Below are positions 31,109 to 40,886 of a DNA stretch of 64,000 bases, piece after piece. Source of the stretch: Bacillota bacterium (GTDB lineage Bacteria > Planctomycetota > UBA8108 > UBA1146); assembly GCA_003973385.1 (NCBI GenBank), contig QNYK01000064.1, positions 52,561 to 116,560 of the forward strand, in the 5' to 3' direction. Both the position numbers and the translations under genes were made by a program. Position 1 is the first letter of the stretch. Every line of letters starts with the position of its first letter. The notes under the pieces were generated by a model, which worked only from the letters and a program-made list of their open reading frames with translations, ran no database searches and was not told the DNA's origin.

Positions 31109-32461
31109 TCAGAAACTGGCAGTGATGCCGAGTGAAGCCTCTCGCACCGCTGACTGCTCGATCCGATCGATCCAGAAGCTCGCATCCGCTTCCTTCTTCG
31201 CCTCGACAAGGATCCTCAGCAGCGGTTCCGTTCCGGAGTATCTGACCAGAATCCTGCCGCCACTGCCGAGCGCGGACCTGGCTTCGATCATCGCTTCGGC
31301 CAGGTACTGCAACTCGTCGAGGGGGGGGCGATGCTGGATTCGAAGAGTCTTTTGTTCCTGGGGAAAACGCGTGATCCCATCACACAGTCGAGAGAGGGGC
31401 TCACCTGCTTCTACGACACATCGAGCGATGGCCAACCCTGTCCTGATTCCATCGCCTGTAGCTGCCTCCCTGTGATGGATGATGTGCCCGGAGGGTTCGC
31501 CACCCAGAGTACCCCCCGACCTCCTGAGTGCATCGGCAACGGCTCGATCTCCTACCTCCGTGCGCACTACTTCGATCCCCTGTCTTCTCAAGCAATCCTC
31601 GACACCCACATTTGACATGACCGTCAATGCTACAATGGCTGGATCCAGAAGGCCTTGTTCCAGAAGAGCTCGTGCCCAGATGACGATCACGTCATCTCCG
31701 TCAACATATCGACCAAATTCATCCGAGAAGAGAGCGCGATCCGCATCTCCATCGAATGCGATTCCGAGTTCGGAGTTGGTTCGTTTGACCTCTTCCCCCA
31801 GAAACTCAGGATGCATCGACCCGCACCCCATATTGATCCTCGCGCCGTCAGGCTCGCCATGAACCACGGTCACATCTGCACCCGCGCGACGAAATGCTTC
31901 CGGTCCCCAGTGACAAGCAGCACCACAGGCGCAATCGAGAACCACCTTCAGCCCAGCGAGGAATTCGCCCTCAGGGAAGGACGAGAGCAGTTTGTCGAGA
32001 TATTGAACTCCCAACTCCTCGATGACCTCGAATTCCTGCTGGGATTCAGGTTTCCCCTCACTGATCGCGTATGTTTCAGAGATGGAGTGTTCCTGATCCT
32101 GTGCCAGTTTCGCCCCTGAGGCATCGATGATCTTGATGCCGTTGAACTCAGGAGGGTTATGAGATGCTGAGATCACGAGTCCCAGATCTGCCACACCATC
32201 CATCAACAGCAATGAGACCGCGGGCGTTGGCAGCACTCCCGCATGAATCGTCGTACAACCAGCTCTCCGGATGGCTCCAGCGAGTAGGCTCTCGATCTCA
32301 GCACCGGTAACTCTTGTATCGCGGGCAATCAGCACGCTTCCACCGGGTGCGACTTCACTGGTGAGATGCGCGACGATCGCTTGCCCGATCCGATCGATCG
32401 AATCCGGGGTCAACAGCCCAGTTCCAGGGATGTCACGCACTCCGTCGGTTCCAAAGATCAC
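31109..32461 (-). CDS. glmM: Phosphoglucosamine mutase
   Basis: FGTDGVRDIPG, ISASHNPPEFNGIK, FDGDADRALF, GEPSGHI, VRYSGTEPLLRI. Confidence 0.93.
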   Translation of the reverse strand: MIFGTDGVRDIPGTGLLTPDSIDRIGQAIVAHLTSEVAPGGSVLIARDTRVTGAEIESLLAGAIRRAGCTTIHAGVLPTPAVSLLLMDGVADLGLVISASHNPPEFNGIKIIDASGAKLAQDQEHSISETYAISEGKPESQQEFEVIEELGVQYLDKLLSSFPEGEFLAGLKVVLDCACGAACHWGPEAFRRAGADVTVVHGEPDGARINMGCGSMHPEFLGEEVKRTNSELGIAFDGDADRALFSDEFGRYVDGDDVIVIWARALLEQGLLDPAIVALTVMSNVGVEDCLRRQGIEVVRTEVGDRAVADALRRSGGTLGGEPSGHIIHHREAATGDGIRTGLAIARCVVEAGEPLSRLCDGITRFPQEQKTLRIQHRPPLDELQYLAEAMIEARSALGSGGRILVRYSGTEPLLRILVEAKKEADASFWIDRIEQSAVREASLGITASF

Positions 32462-33522
32462 TTCTGTTGATCCTCTCCCGACGCATCATGTGGTTTAGCG
32501 CTGTAGAGGATGATCCGTTCCAGCTTCACCTGGTCTCTCGAGATTCCTGCGGGAAGGCTTCCGTCGATCCACCGAACATCCTCTTCGGGGACATTGCGGC
32601 TTTCCCCCCCGGTATCGGATACCTTCACGAGTAGATAGAAGTTGCCCAGTTCGACCCTTCTCTGCCACTCTTTCACCGCTTCTTCGAAACCTGAAACGTT
32701 GACCTTGATGCTGCGATCTCCTCGGATAACCAGATCGACATCCTCGTCAACTATGTAGCGTACCGACACCTCAGCTTGCACTTGCGTCAGATTCTGCTGA
32801 AGTTCGATCCGAACCACTGCCTCCAGCGGGAAACCAGGGGCTATCGTAACCAATCCTGTATCATCGCCTGTGATCACCAGCCCAACGGTCAGCTCCAGTT
32901 GAGAAGTGACCGCCCCCTCGATGTCGATCTCCTGCGTCAAGACGGCAACACCACCGTCTCCGAGCAAGGATTCTGGGCCTTCAATCGTCACAGTTGCAGG
33001 ATCGGCCTTGATCCCCCCCGGAAAACTCACGAATCCAGGGCCCGGAGTTCCACTGACCGATACACGTATATCTCGCTCAGCTCGCACCACCTGCTCGACG
33101 ACAATCTGTAGCGCCGAGGGATCGACTGACTTGATCGACAACCCCGCCGGAAGAGCAAAGATCCCATCCTCCCTCAGATCAAAGCGTCCAGATCTTTCGA
33201 CCTTCAACTCCCCTCTGGGAAGTGGATTTGATTCGAGAAACCGGGTCAGAACAGTTCGAGTGCCGGCCAGGGTTACCCTGCAACGCCCCGTAAATTCTTG
33301 CCCGATCTGACTGCTCAACCTCGACTGGGCTATCTCCTGAGTGACCACGACATGGGTCTCTGAAGCCGCCTCGACGAACATGAACGCATCAAAACTCTCC
33401 TCGTGCCCCGTATTTCCGAACGCATACGCCCACACGACCACTGCCAGAAAAAGGCTGGTCAACTTGTTGCGGGTGTTCCCGATCAGGAACTCTATGACCC
33501 GGTCCTTCCAGGACCCCTTCAT
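32458..33522 (-). CDS. cdaR: YbbR-domain protein (CdaR-like)
   Basis: N-terminal TM with LTSLFLAVVVWAY; between cdaA and glmM with ATGA overlaps. Confidence 0.85.
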   Translation of the reverse strand: MKGSWKDRVIEFLIGNTRNKLTSLFLAVVVWAYAFGNTGHEESFDAFMFVEAASETHVVVTQEIAQSRLSSQIGQEFTGRCRVTLAGTRTVLTRFLESNPLPRGELKVERSGRFDLREDGIFALPAGLSIKSVDPSALQIVVEQVVRAERDIRVSVSGTPGPGFVSFPGGIKADPATVTIEGPESLLGDGGVAVLTQEIDIEGAVTSQLELTVGLVITGDDTGLVTIAPGFPLEAVVRIELQQNLTQVQAEVSVRYIVDEDVDLVIRGDRSIKVNVSGFEEAVKEWQRRVELGNFYLLVKVSDTGGESRNVPEEDVRWIDGSLPAGISRDQVKLERIILYSAKPHDASGEDQQK

Positions 33523-34370
33523 GTTGCCTCCCCGCCGCTGCCCGGCTTCTCTTCGCGAGGCTCCTGCTTCTGGGTTGCTGCATCACTTTTTGTGTAGTAA
33601 CTGCGTAACTTGTGAGCGAGTTCATCTCGATCCAGGTCCCTGAAGACCTCTCCGCGTACGCAGAGCGAAATCAATCCGGTTTCCTCGCTGACCACAACCG
33701 TCACCGCATCGGACTCCTCGGTGAGACCCACGGCAGCCCGGTGTCGAGTCCCCGCCCAGGATCCCAGCTGCTCATTTTCTGAGAGCGGAAGAAGGCAACC
33801 AGCCGCAGCGATTCTGCCCTTCTGGATCACAACCGCACCGTCGTGAAGTGCTGTACCCGGATAAAAGATCGTCGTGAGGATTTCCGACGAGACCTCCGCA
33901 TCGAGGATCGTTCCCCGGTCCACCCATGGATTGAGGGACTGATCCCTCTCGATGGCAAATAGCGCCCCAACCTTCGTTTTTGAGAGGGTAACGCAGGCTC
34001 GAACCACGACCACCACGAGTTCCTGCTCATCCCTGACCAGTTCACCGAAGATGGGAGCCTGACTCAGCCTGACCAGCCCGCGCCGCAATTCAGGCTGAAG
34101 GATCACTATGATGGCGGTGAATGCCGCAGGAGTCACGACCGCGAGAAGGAACCCAATCCGTTCCAGATCGAGGACCTCAACGCCCAGCCTTGTCGCCGCG
34201 ACAGTGATGATCACCGTCAATGCCAGACCCTTCAGAACACCCGCACCTCGCGTGCCCTCGCAGAAGATGATGAAGCCGTAGATCAGCAGATAGATCACGG
34301 TCACCTCGAAGATGACGCGCAGGGGTCCGATCGCCTCGACGGCGGTCCAGATCGCCTCGAATTCGTTCAA
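33519..34370 (-). CDS. cdaA: Diadenylate cyclase
   Basis: N-terminal TMs; LHDGAVVI (DGA) and GTRHRAAVGLTEESDAV (RHR) catalytic motifs. Confidence 0.95.
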   Translation of the reverse strand: MNEFEAIWTAVEAIGPLRVIFEVTVIYLLIYGFIIFCEGTRGAGVLKGLALTVIITVAATRLGVEVLDLERIGFLLAVVTPAAFTAIIVILQPELRRGLVRLSQAPIFGELVRDEQELVVVVVRACVTLSKTKVGALFAIERDQSLNPWVDRGTILDAEVSSEILTTIFYPGTALHDGAVVIQKGRIAAAGCLLPLSENEQLGSWAGTRHRAAVGLTEESDAVTVVVSEETGLISLCVRGEVFRDLDRDELAHKLRSYYTKSDAATQKQEPREEKPGSGGEAT

Positions 34371-35185
34371 CTAGACCCCTCCCCGACGAGCAGAGGATCA
34401 TCAATGGCAGCCATCGCCCTCAAGAACGTCACCGTTTCCGCAACATCATGCACCCGCACCCATTCCACGGCAGATTCCCGAGCCCTGGCTACAAATGCCA
34501 GCGAAGCGGGCAAGCGCTGCTCTGGTGGCGAATCGTCAAATACTCCCGTGAACGACTTTCTCGAGGCTCCCAGCAGCAATGGAACCGAAAGGGAACGGAG
34601 AAACTCGATGCCCCTGGCAATCTCGTAGTTGTCTGCAACGCGCTTGCCGAACCCGAGCCCAGGATCCACCACAATTCGATCGCGGGCAATCCCCGCAGCA
34701 ATTGCGAACTCGATCCGTTCCTCGAGAAACGTGTGAATCTCGGCCAGCACATCTATGTATCCTGGACCGCGCTGCATCGATTCCGGTGTCCCCTTCCGAT
34801 GCATCAGGATCACGGTCAACTGATGCTGGGCGATCACATGACACAATTCTGAATCGTCCTGCAAGGCGGAGGTGTCGTTGACGATCGAGACACCATGAGA
34901 GAGTGCCTCTCGAACCACCTCAGCCCTCCTGGTGTCGATGCTGAGGGGGACATCAATTTCACAACTGATCGCCTCAAGCACAGGAATCACTCGCTCGAGT
35001 TCCTCTTCGACCGATATCTCGAAAGACCCGGGTCTCGTTGATTCGCCACCGATATCGATGGCATCTGCTCCTTGGCGGACCATCTCCATCACCCGCTCCT
35101 TCGCATCGTCGACACCCCTGAATAGACCTCCATCACTGAAGGAGTCAGGGGTGACATTCAGGATGCCGAGAACCTTGGGTGTCAC
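34367..35185 (-). CDS. folP: Dihydropteroate synthase
   Basis: ILNVTPDSFSDGG, DIGGESTRPG, NDTSAL, DPGLGFGK, LGASRKSF. GTG start at 35185. Confidence 0.96.
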   Translation of the reverse strand: MTPKVLGILNVTPDSFSDGGLFRGVDDAKERVMEMVRQGADAIDIGGESTRPGSFEISVEEELERVIPVLEAISCEIDVPLSIDTRRAEVVREALSHGVSIVNDTSALQDDSELCHVIAQHQLTVILMHRKGTPESMQRGPGYIDVLAEIHTFLEERIEFAIAAGIARDRIVVDPGLGFGKRVADNYEIARGIEFLRSLSVPLLLGASRKSFTGVFDDSPPEQRLPASLAFVARARESAVEWVRVHDVAETVTFLRAMAAIDDPLLVGEGSS

Positions 35186-35207
35186 GGAGTTGTTCCTCTC
35201 CTGTCGA

Positions 35208-35726
35208 TCAGTTGACCTGACCCGAACTGCGGCTTTCGTCGTACCAGGGTTCCATCTCTGCGATGATCCTGCGAGCGATCTCTCGGACCGTCTCACTCAC
35301 AGCGGCCTCGATCGACTCTCCCGCAGGTACTGAAAAGGACACCAGATCCTCGACTACCCGCTCAAGTAGCACACGCTGATCTCTCACCCTCTCGAGGCGC
35401 ATCCCGACCTTGACCCCGATTCCTTGCTCCTGGATGGTGCCGTCAGCACTCTCGACCAGCACTCCCTCTCGAAACTGAATCACGGTACCCCTCAGGATCG
35501 CATCGGCGTGCTCTTCAGTGACCAGTTCGACATCTGTACGCAACTGGAACTCTCGCTTGACCGCTCTCGTGAGTTCGAACTCGATATCCCTCCTGAAGGG
35601 AATCGTCTCGTTACGAAACACGGGAACTGAAATGCTCTGGACACCTCTCGGCAGGCGATACCCGGGGGTGTATCCACATCCGACCAGCAGTACCAGCGCT
35701 AACATGAAGACCGAGAATCGCATCAT
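35208..35726 (-). CDS. LptE-like outer-membrane lipoprotein
   Basis: Lipobox LLVGCGY, ISVPVFRNETIPFRRDIEFELTRAVKREF. True start 35726, inside the longer ORF. Confidence 0.82.
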   Translation of the reverse strand: MMRFSVFMLALVLLVGCGYTPGYRLPRGVQSISVPVFRNETIPFRRDIEFELTRAVKREFQLRTDVELVTEEHADAILRGTVIQFREGVLVESADGTIQEQGIGVKVGMRLERVRDQRVLLERVVEDLVSFSVPAGESIEAAVSETVREIARRIIAEMEPWYDESRSSGQVN

Positions 35727-36664
35727 TCCTCCTCGTCGGGAACAGCAGGAAGGCTGTCGAGGAGACGAGCCGCCTCGGCAGCAGTGTCGCTCGCTGGAAC
35801 AGTGAGAATGATCTTCTCCAGATAGATTCTGGCAGAGTGGTGCTTCTCGAGGCGAATGTAGAACTGAGCGATCAGTAGCCGACGCTGTGCGCGCATCAGA
35901 TCGATCTGCTCGAGAGCATTTCTTGCTCGCTGAGATTCTCCGTGATCGGGAAACAAGCGCAGGTAGCGACGGTAGTGGCGCTCCGCGGTGGCCAGCGGTC
36001 CCATGTCGTATTCGACTCCTTTGATTTGAGCAAGCACAGCATCGCCTGCAAGGATCTGGGTCGCAGAGGACCAACTGCTTTCTGGATACTCCCTGAGCAA
36101 CCGCTCGAAATATCTTTCCGCATCCTCTGGTAGATTGTTTCTCAGGTACCAGTTGCCGCAGTGAAAGATGGCGTCATCACTGAACGGCTGGAATGGATAT
36201 CGCTGAACCAGGTCAGTGAGTACACCAAGACCCTTTCTTTCAGCATTGACCTCGAGCCCAAGCAGCCGCCTTGTCGCCCCACTGAGGTACGACAGTCCTA
36301 TTTCGTAACGAATCTCCAGTGCACGATCTAGCGTTTCAGGACCTGGATCCGAATCGAAGATGTCTTCCGTGACCCTCAGCGCATCATCGTTACTTCGCAT
36401 CGCTCGTAGTCCTTCTGCAAGACCCAGGCGTAGCCTCGCCAGCAGTGGACCCGGTGCGCGTTCCCGGTCATCTCCGTAGAGTACCAGTTCGATGGCATCC
36501 TCATATAGAGCCACCGCTTCCGGATAGAGACCCTGTTCGAGAGAGTCGCTGGCCTGGATCAACATCTCAGGAAGTGGGTCTGCCTGCTGGATCGATGTCA
36601 CCAGAATCAGTAAAGCCACGGTACTGGTCACTTTTCTCTCCCTTCCCGCTTCGACACCCGTCAC
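35723..36664 (-). CDS. TPR protein, BamD-like
   Basis: YFERLLREYPESSW, RYLRLFPDHGESQRARNALEQID tetratricopeptide units typical of the BamD/YfiO family. Confidence 0.75.
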   Translation of the reverse strand: MTGVEAGRERKVTSTVALLILVTSIQQADPLPEMLIQASDSLEQGLYPEAVALYEDAIELVLYGDDRERAPGPLLARLRLGLAEGLRAMRSNDDALRVTEDIFDSDPGPETLDRALEIRYEIGLSYLSGATRRLLGLEVNAERKGLGVLTDLVQRYPFQPFSDDAIFHCGNWYLRNNLPEDAERYFERLLREYPESSWSSATQILAGDAVLAQIKGVEYDMGPLATAERHYRRYLRLFPDHGESQRARNALEQIDLMRAQRRLLIAQFYIRLEKHHSARIYLEKIILTVPASDTAAEAARLLDSLPAVPDEEE

Positions 36665-36673
36665 CGGGAGCCA

Positions 36674-37417
36674 TCAGACGCGCAGGTATCTTAGCGACCT
36701 GGGCGGGCGCTCCAAGTGGTGCAAGAGAAGCGACCTGAGCAGATCCCAGCCGGCCTGCACCGCTTCCGGTGGAACCTCCCAGGAGGGCACCAGACCCCAT
36801 TCTCTCGTCCAATCGCAAGCAAGGTAGTTCCTGGTGGTGGCATCCACTCGATGCAGGGATGGAGAACCAGAGCAGCCAGCACAGACCAGTCCGGCGGGAA
36901 TGATGACCTCAGCGGAGCCTTCGATCGCGGCCTCGCACTCGTTACAGCGATTCCAGTTCGGCAATACTCCACTGGCACCGAGCAAGGATTGCAGAAAGTG
37001 GTTCCTCAGGCGTCGGCGCCCGAGGCCATGGCCGAGCAGCATCAGGTACTGAAGCGACTCCTTCAACAACTCTGGATGAGGATCACCCGGGCTAAACAGA
37101 GTACGAAGAAGATCGAGGGCAAATACAGCCTCGAGCCAGACGGCGATGTTTCCTCGCAGATGGTCAAAGCCCTCGACGAGGCGGGATTCCGTGGCCAGGT
37201 GCAGCTGGGTGGACCGGATGCGGAAGTTGAGGTCATACCAGCCACCCAGATCGAAGGGTGCCGGGAATGAGGACGATGCGCGAGCCGGTCTCCGGGACCC
37301 TTTCGCCAGAACATCGACGATGCCGTGATCCCTGGTGAATACCCTGACGATCTGGGAAGTCTCGGAAAAATCTGTGCAGTGGAGAACAAGGCCCCGAGTC
37401 CGGAAGGCCCCCTTCAT
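36674..37417 (-). CDS. recO: DNA repair protein RecO
   Basis: RTRGLVLHCTDFSETSQIVRVFTRDHGIVDVLAKGSRRP; CNECEA and CAGC zinc-type cysteines. Confidence 0.9.
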   Translation of the reverse strand: MKGAFRTRGLVLHCTDFSETSQIVRVFTRDHGIVDVLAKGSRRPARASSSFPAPFDLGGWYDLNFRIRSTQLHLATESRLVEGFDHLRGNIAVWLEAVFALDLLRTLFSPGDPHPELLKESLQYLMLLGHGLGRRRLRNHFLQSLLGASGVLPNWNRCNECEAAIEGSAEVIIPAGLVCAGCSGSPSLHRVDATTRNYLACDWTREWGLVPSWEVPPEAVQAGWDLLRSLLLHHLERPPRSLRYLRV

Positions 37418-38722
37418 CTACGAGCCGTTCCTGTGAACCTTGTGAAGCAGGGCACGGACACGCTTGATCTTCCTGTCGTCGGCTCTCGTAACCTTGAACA
37501 GAACCCGCCGGGTTCCCAGTTCTTCCCCCTCCCTCGGAACATGTCCCAGGGCAGAAAAGAGGAATCCGGCCACTGTCTCGTAATCATCGCTCTCCGGTAT
37601 CTGGGCGTCCAATGATCTGTTGACCTCAAGAATGCTGGTGCGACCGTCAAGATCCCAGGTTACATCATCAACCCGTCGGATCTGATCGCGACCAGCGGTA
37701 TCATACTCATCCTCGATCTCCCCGACGATCTCCTCGATGATATCCTCGATCGTGACCAGTCCAGAAGTGCCACCATACTCATCCAGCACCACTGCAATGT
37801 GGAATCTCTCCGCCCTGAACTCTCCCAGTAACTCCTGTAGTTTTTTCGTCTCAGGTACGAAGTGGATCTTTCGAACCACTTTTTCGATCACCATAGACCG
37901 GAGACCGTCATCCGCTGCGTGCCGCAGCATATCCTTGACGTACAGGACCCCGATGATGTCGTCAAAATTCTTGCGGTAGATAGGTATCCTCGAGTGTCCA
38001 CAGGCGATCGCCTTCGGAATCGCCTCCTCGATGGTATCAGAGGCCTCCAGGCAGACCATGTCAGTCCTGGGCGTCATCACCTCGATCACATCTGAGTCGC
38101 GAAACTCCAGAACCGACTCGATCATCGTTTTTTCGCCCTTTTCGAGCAGCCCCTCGCGCTCACCCAGATCCACTGCTGCGCGGATACTCGCCTCTGCGAG
38201 GTCCTGATCGCTACGGGCTGCTCTACCACCGATCAACCGGAGCAGGCCACGACGAGCCATTCGAAAGGTCGCTGTCAGGGGAGAGATCAACTTCTCGATG
38301 GCATCGAGAACCGGAAGCAATGCCACAGCGATCTTGTCGCCCACCCAGATGGTGATCGCCTCCGGGATCAGTTCGAGCACGACGAGGCCAAAAAACACAA
38401 CCTCGAGCGCAAGCCAGAGCGGCCACCATTGCAGCAATAAATTGGCACCATCTCCGGGGAGGTACCAGGCCACTCCCTGAGCGCGAGTCATCGCCAGGGC
38501 GGAGATCCAGGTCCCTCGAAACAGCAGCAACACCATCACCAGCATCACATCGATGCGATGGATTCGCTCCGATTCGTCGGATTCCTGTTGATCCTGAAAA
38601 AACTCGTGATACTCACCCGTCGATGTGGTTCGGAAACACCGCCTCACCAGCGAGGCAAACATCGCCAGTGCGAGTGCAATCCAGGTGACCGGAATCAGTA
38701 TCTCAGGGTCAGGCAACATCAA
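37418..38722 (-). CDS. CBS-domain CNNM/HlyC-CorC family protein
   Basis: VMTPRTDMVCLEASDTIEEA, HSRIPIYR, VVLDEYGGTSGLVTIEDIIEEIVGEIEDEYD. Confidence 0.94.
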   Translation of the reverse strand: MMLPDPEILIPVTWIALALAMFASLVRRCFRTTSTGEYHEFFQDQQESDESERIHRIDVMLVMVLLLFRGTWISALAMTRAQGVAWYLPGDGANLLLQWWPLWLALEVVFFGLVVLELIPEAITIWVGDKIAVALLPVLDAIEKLISPLTATFRMARRGLLRLIGGRAARSDQDLAEASIRAAVDLGEREGLLEKGEKTMIESVLEFRDSDVIEVMTPRTDMVCLEASDTIEEAIPKAIACGHSRIPIYRKNFDDIIGVLYVKDMLRHAADDGLRSMVIEKVVRKIHFVPETKKLQELLGEFRAERFHIAVVLDEYGGTSGLVTIEDIIEEIVGEIEDEYDTAGRDQIRRVDDVTWDLDGRTSILEVNRSLDAQIPESDDYETVAGFLFSALGHVPREGEELGTRRVLFKVTRADDRKIKRVRALLHKVHRNGS

Positions 38723-38826
38723 GATGCCTACCCCTATCGAACTCGTGAAGCAGTCTGTCCATCATCTCCGTCATTGCTTTCAGTGTTATCCGGTTTCCGG
38801 ACAACGAACTGGTTTCCTGCTGGTCA

Positions 38827-39927
38827 TCAGCGGTCGTAAAGCGGCAAGTATCCCAGTGGAAGTTCCAGGATCAGCAGTGCCATTGCCGTGCCATACTCAT
38901 CTCCGAAACGGCTTTCCCAGGCCCCGTCGTCTTTTTGAAGTTCGAGCAGCCGTGGCCATACCGATTCGGTCCAACGATCCCATGTCGCTCCACGAGATTG
39001 CTGGAGTACCTGGCCGGTGTAAAAGTTGCCGTAGAAGGGGAAGTTTCTTGCTGCCTGGAAGGCCCCCTTCTTACTGCGACCGGCGCTCTCAATTGATCGC
39101 CGAAGAAATGCGAGTCCCCGCTTTCTCTCGTTCAGTTCGAACTCACCAGCGGCATCCATCGTGGATAGCGCAGCTGCAGTCATCTCGAAGGAGGTTCTGG
39201 TGGTTCCACGAGTGAGTGAGTACCGAAATGAGCCATCTTCGGAACAACACTGCTTGAGGTACTTCACCGCTCGTGCGATCGGCTCAACTGGCACAGCGAT
39301 TCCCGAATCCTTTGCTGCTCGTAACGCCTGTAGACAACAGACCGTCAGTGAAGCTTCGTCGAGAGGATCGTCCGGTTCATATCCCCACCCACCTCGCTGG
39401 GTCTGGCAGGAGAGCATCAGGTCCACTCCTGACCGGATGACCTCTCGAATCCGATGCTCTCGCCGAGGTGTGGGAAGTTGCCCTGTCACCTGCGAAAGAA
39501 ACAAGATGGCGTAGGAATGGCCATGCATGCGCGACCTGGTCGCACCCCGATCCTGCAAGTACCCGCGTTCATTGGCACGCACGGCAGCAGTCAGGTAATC
39601 GACTGCTCGTTCCAGTGCTTCACCATCTTTTCCCACACCGAACTCTGTTCCACCGCCGAGCAGAGCCATTCCACCCAGCGATGTGACCGCCAGCGGATAT
39701 GAGCTGGAAAATGCGCCGACGCCATTTTGATGCTTCACCAGCAGCGAGATGCCCCGACGAATGGCCAGTTCACTGCGAGAGTCGTGGGGAAGTCCAAGTG
39801 TCACGGCACTGGAACTCGAACCGCTACTGGTATCGTCGGTTGAATTGGTTGAGGGTGACGATGCTTCAGCGAGATGCATCGTTGCAAAACACATCATCAG
39901 AATTGAAACAAGCCAGCGATTGACCAT
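38827..39927 (-). CDS. Secreted prenyltransferase/squalene-cyclase-like alpha/alpha-toroid repeat protein (paralog 2)
   Basis: Signal peptide MVNRWLVSILMMCFA; repeats such as LSCQTQRGGWGYEPDD; ends DEYGTAMALLILELPLGYLPLYDR. Start could be TTG at 40002. Confidence 0.82.
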   Translation of the reverse strand: MVNRWLVSILMMCFATMHLAEASSPSTNSTDDTSSGSSSSAVTLGLPHDSRSELAIRRGISLLVKHQNGVGAFSSSYPLAVTSLGGMALLGGGTEFGVGKDGEALERAVDYLTAAVRANERGYLQDRGATRSRMHGHSYAILFLSQVTGQLPTPRREHRIREVIRSGVDLMLSCQTQRGGWGYEPDDPLDEASLTVCCLQALRAAKDSGIAVPVEPIARAVKYLKQCCSEDGSFRYSLTRGTTRTSFEMTAAALSTMDAAGEFELNERKRGLAFLRRSIESAGRSKKGAFQAARNFPFYGNFYTGQVLQQSRGATWDRWTESVWPRLLELQKDDGAWESRFGDEYGTAMALLILELPLGYLPLYDR

Positions 39928-39998
39928 GCCCGGAGAGGAAGGATCCTCTGCAAGCGAATCGGAGTGGCCTTCTGGTGCTGTAGGTGCAGGGTCTTCGT

Positions 39999-40382
39999 TC
40001 AACGCTTGGAACGCTCCGGCAGTTTTCTGAAGTAATCCTCAAGCAAGATACGGTATTTCTCGGGCAACTGCCTTCTGCCGTTGTCGTACATCCGCTGGAT
40101 CACAGTTTTTGGCAACCTTCCCCAGCGGCCAGCACCCCTCTGATCGCGCAACTCTCCAACCTCGGAAGGGGGAAGTTCGCCATCTGTGGTGCGGTCATTA
40201 CGAACCTGCTCACTACCGTCCTTGGGCTCGGCTCCACGCTGATCTTTCGTGGACTGCTTCTGCTCGCCCCCGTCATTTTGCGAGGCGATGTCTTTTTGAC
40301 GCCCGGACTGTTTCTGTACAGACCTGGAAGTTGAAGATCCAGCACTGCTTGAAGGGCTCCCCGACGGGGAACCACCGTTCGA
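39999..40382 (-). pseudogene. Start-less open frame continuing the upstream gene past an in-frame TGA
   Basis: 127 codons in the same frame as 40383..40886, ending ...RWGRLPKTVIQRMYDNGRRQLPEKYRILLEDYFRKLPERSKR*. No ATG, GTG or TTG until near its end. Confidence 0.7.
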
Positions 40383-40886
40383 TCAGGTCCCGGTGAGACG
40401 CTGCACCTCGGTGATCAATTCGTCAATTCTGCTGAGAGTATGCTGTTGGACCATCTGGGTCCCCTCGCTGGTGTCATCTTCCTCGAGGAGGCTTTCGATC
40501 TCCTTCATGTTGCGGGAGATTTCATCCACAAGAGAGCCGATCTTGCCGAGCGGATCTGCGGAATCGAGGATGTCGAGAGGATCGATATCGATCGGGAACT
40601 CATCGTCTGGCTGGTCAGCAGGATCGGACTCCGGCACTTCCACCGCAGGCCTGGGAGAGTCAGTTTCGGGCTTCCCATCCACCTGGGCCAGTGCTGGTAC
40701 GGTCAGCATCAGCAACAGGATGGCGCATCCGAACGCTGAAACGTGCATGGTGAACTTCTTCATCGACCCAATCCTTCCATCGCGAGCTGTTCCCCGCTCC
40801 TGATCATCGACCAGAACGCGGCCGGGGAAGCACACACGAGGCTGCTCCTGATTATACCCCGAAACTCCGATGGATGTATCGGCCAT
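40383..40886 (-). CDS. Secreted low-complexity protein of the MoxR/VWA cluster, possibly 3'-truncated
   Basis: Likely start 40763 (MKKFTMHVSAFGCAILLLMLTVPALAQ signal peptide); helical segment SRNMKEIESLLEE...LSRIDELITEVQRLTGT. Confidence 0.7.
   Translation of the reverse strand: MADTSIGVSGYNQEQPRVCFPGRVLVDDQERGTARDGRIGSMKKFTMHVSAFGCAILLLMLTVPALAQVDGKPETDSPRPAVEVPESDPADQPDDEFPIDIDPLDILDSADPLGKIGSLVDEISRNMKEIESLLEEDDTSEGTQMVQQHTLSRIDELITEVQRLTGT

Noticed and set aside
40383-40385. UGA reassigned as a sense codon (alternative code)
   Set aside because: Many clear genes here end at TGA (for example ribH and sucD-type overlaps), so UGA works as a stop; only local readthrough or mutation remains possible.
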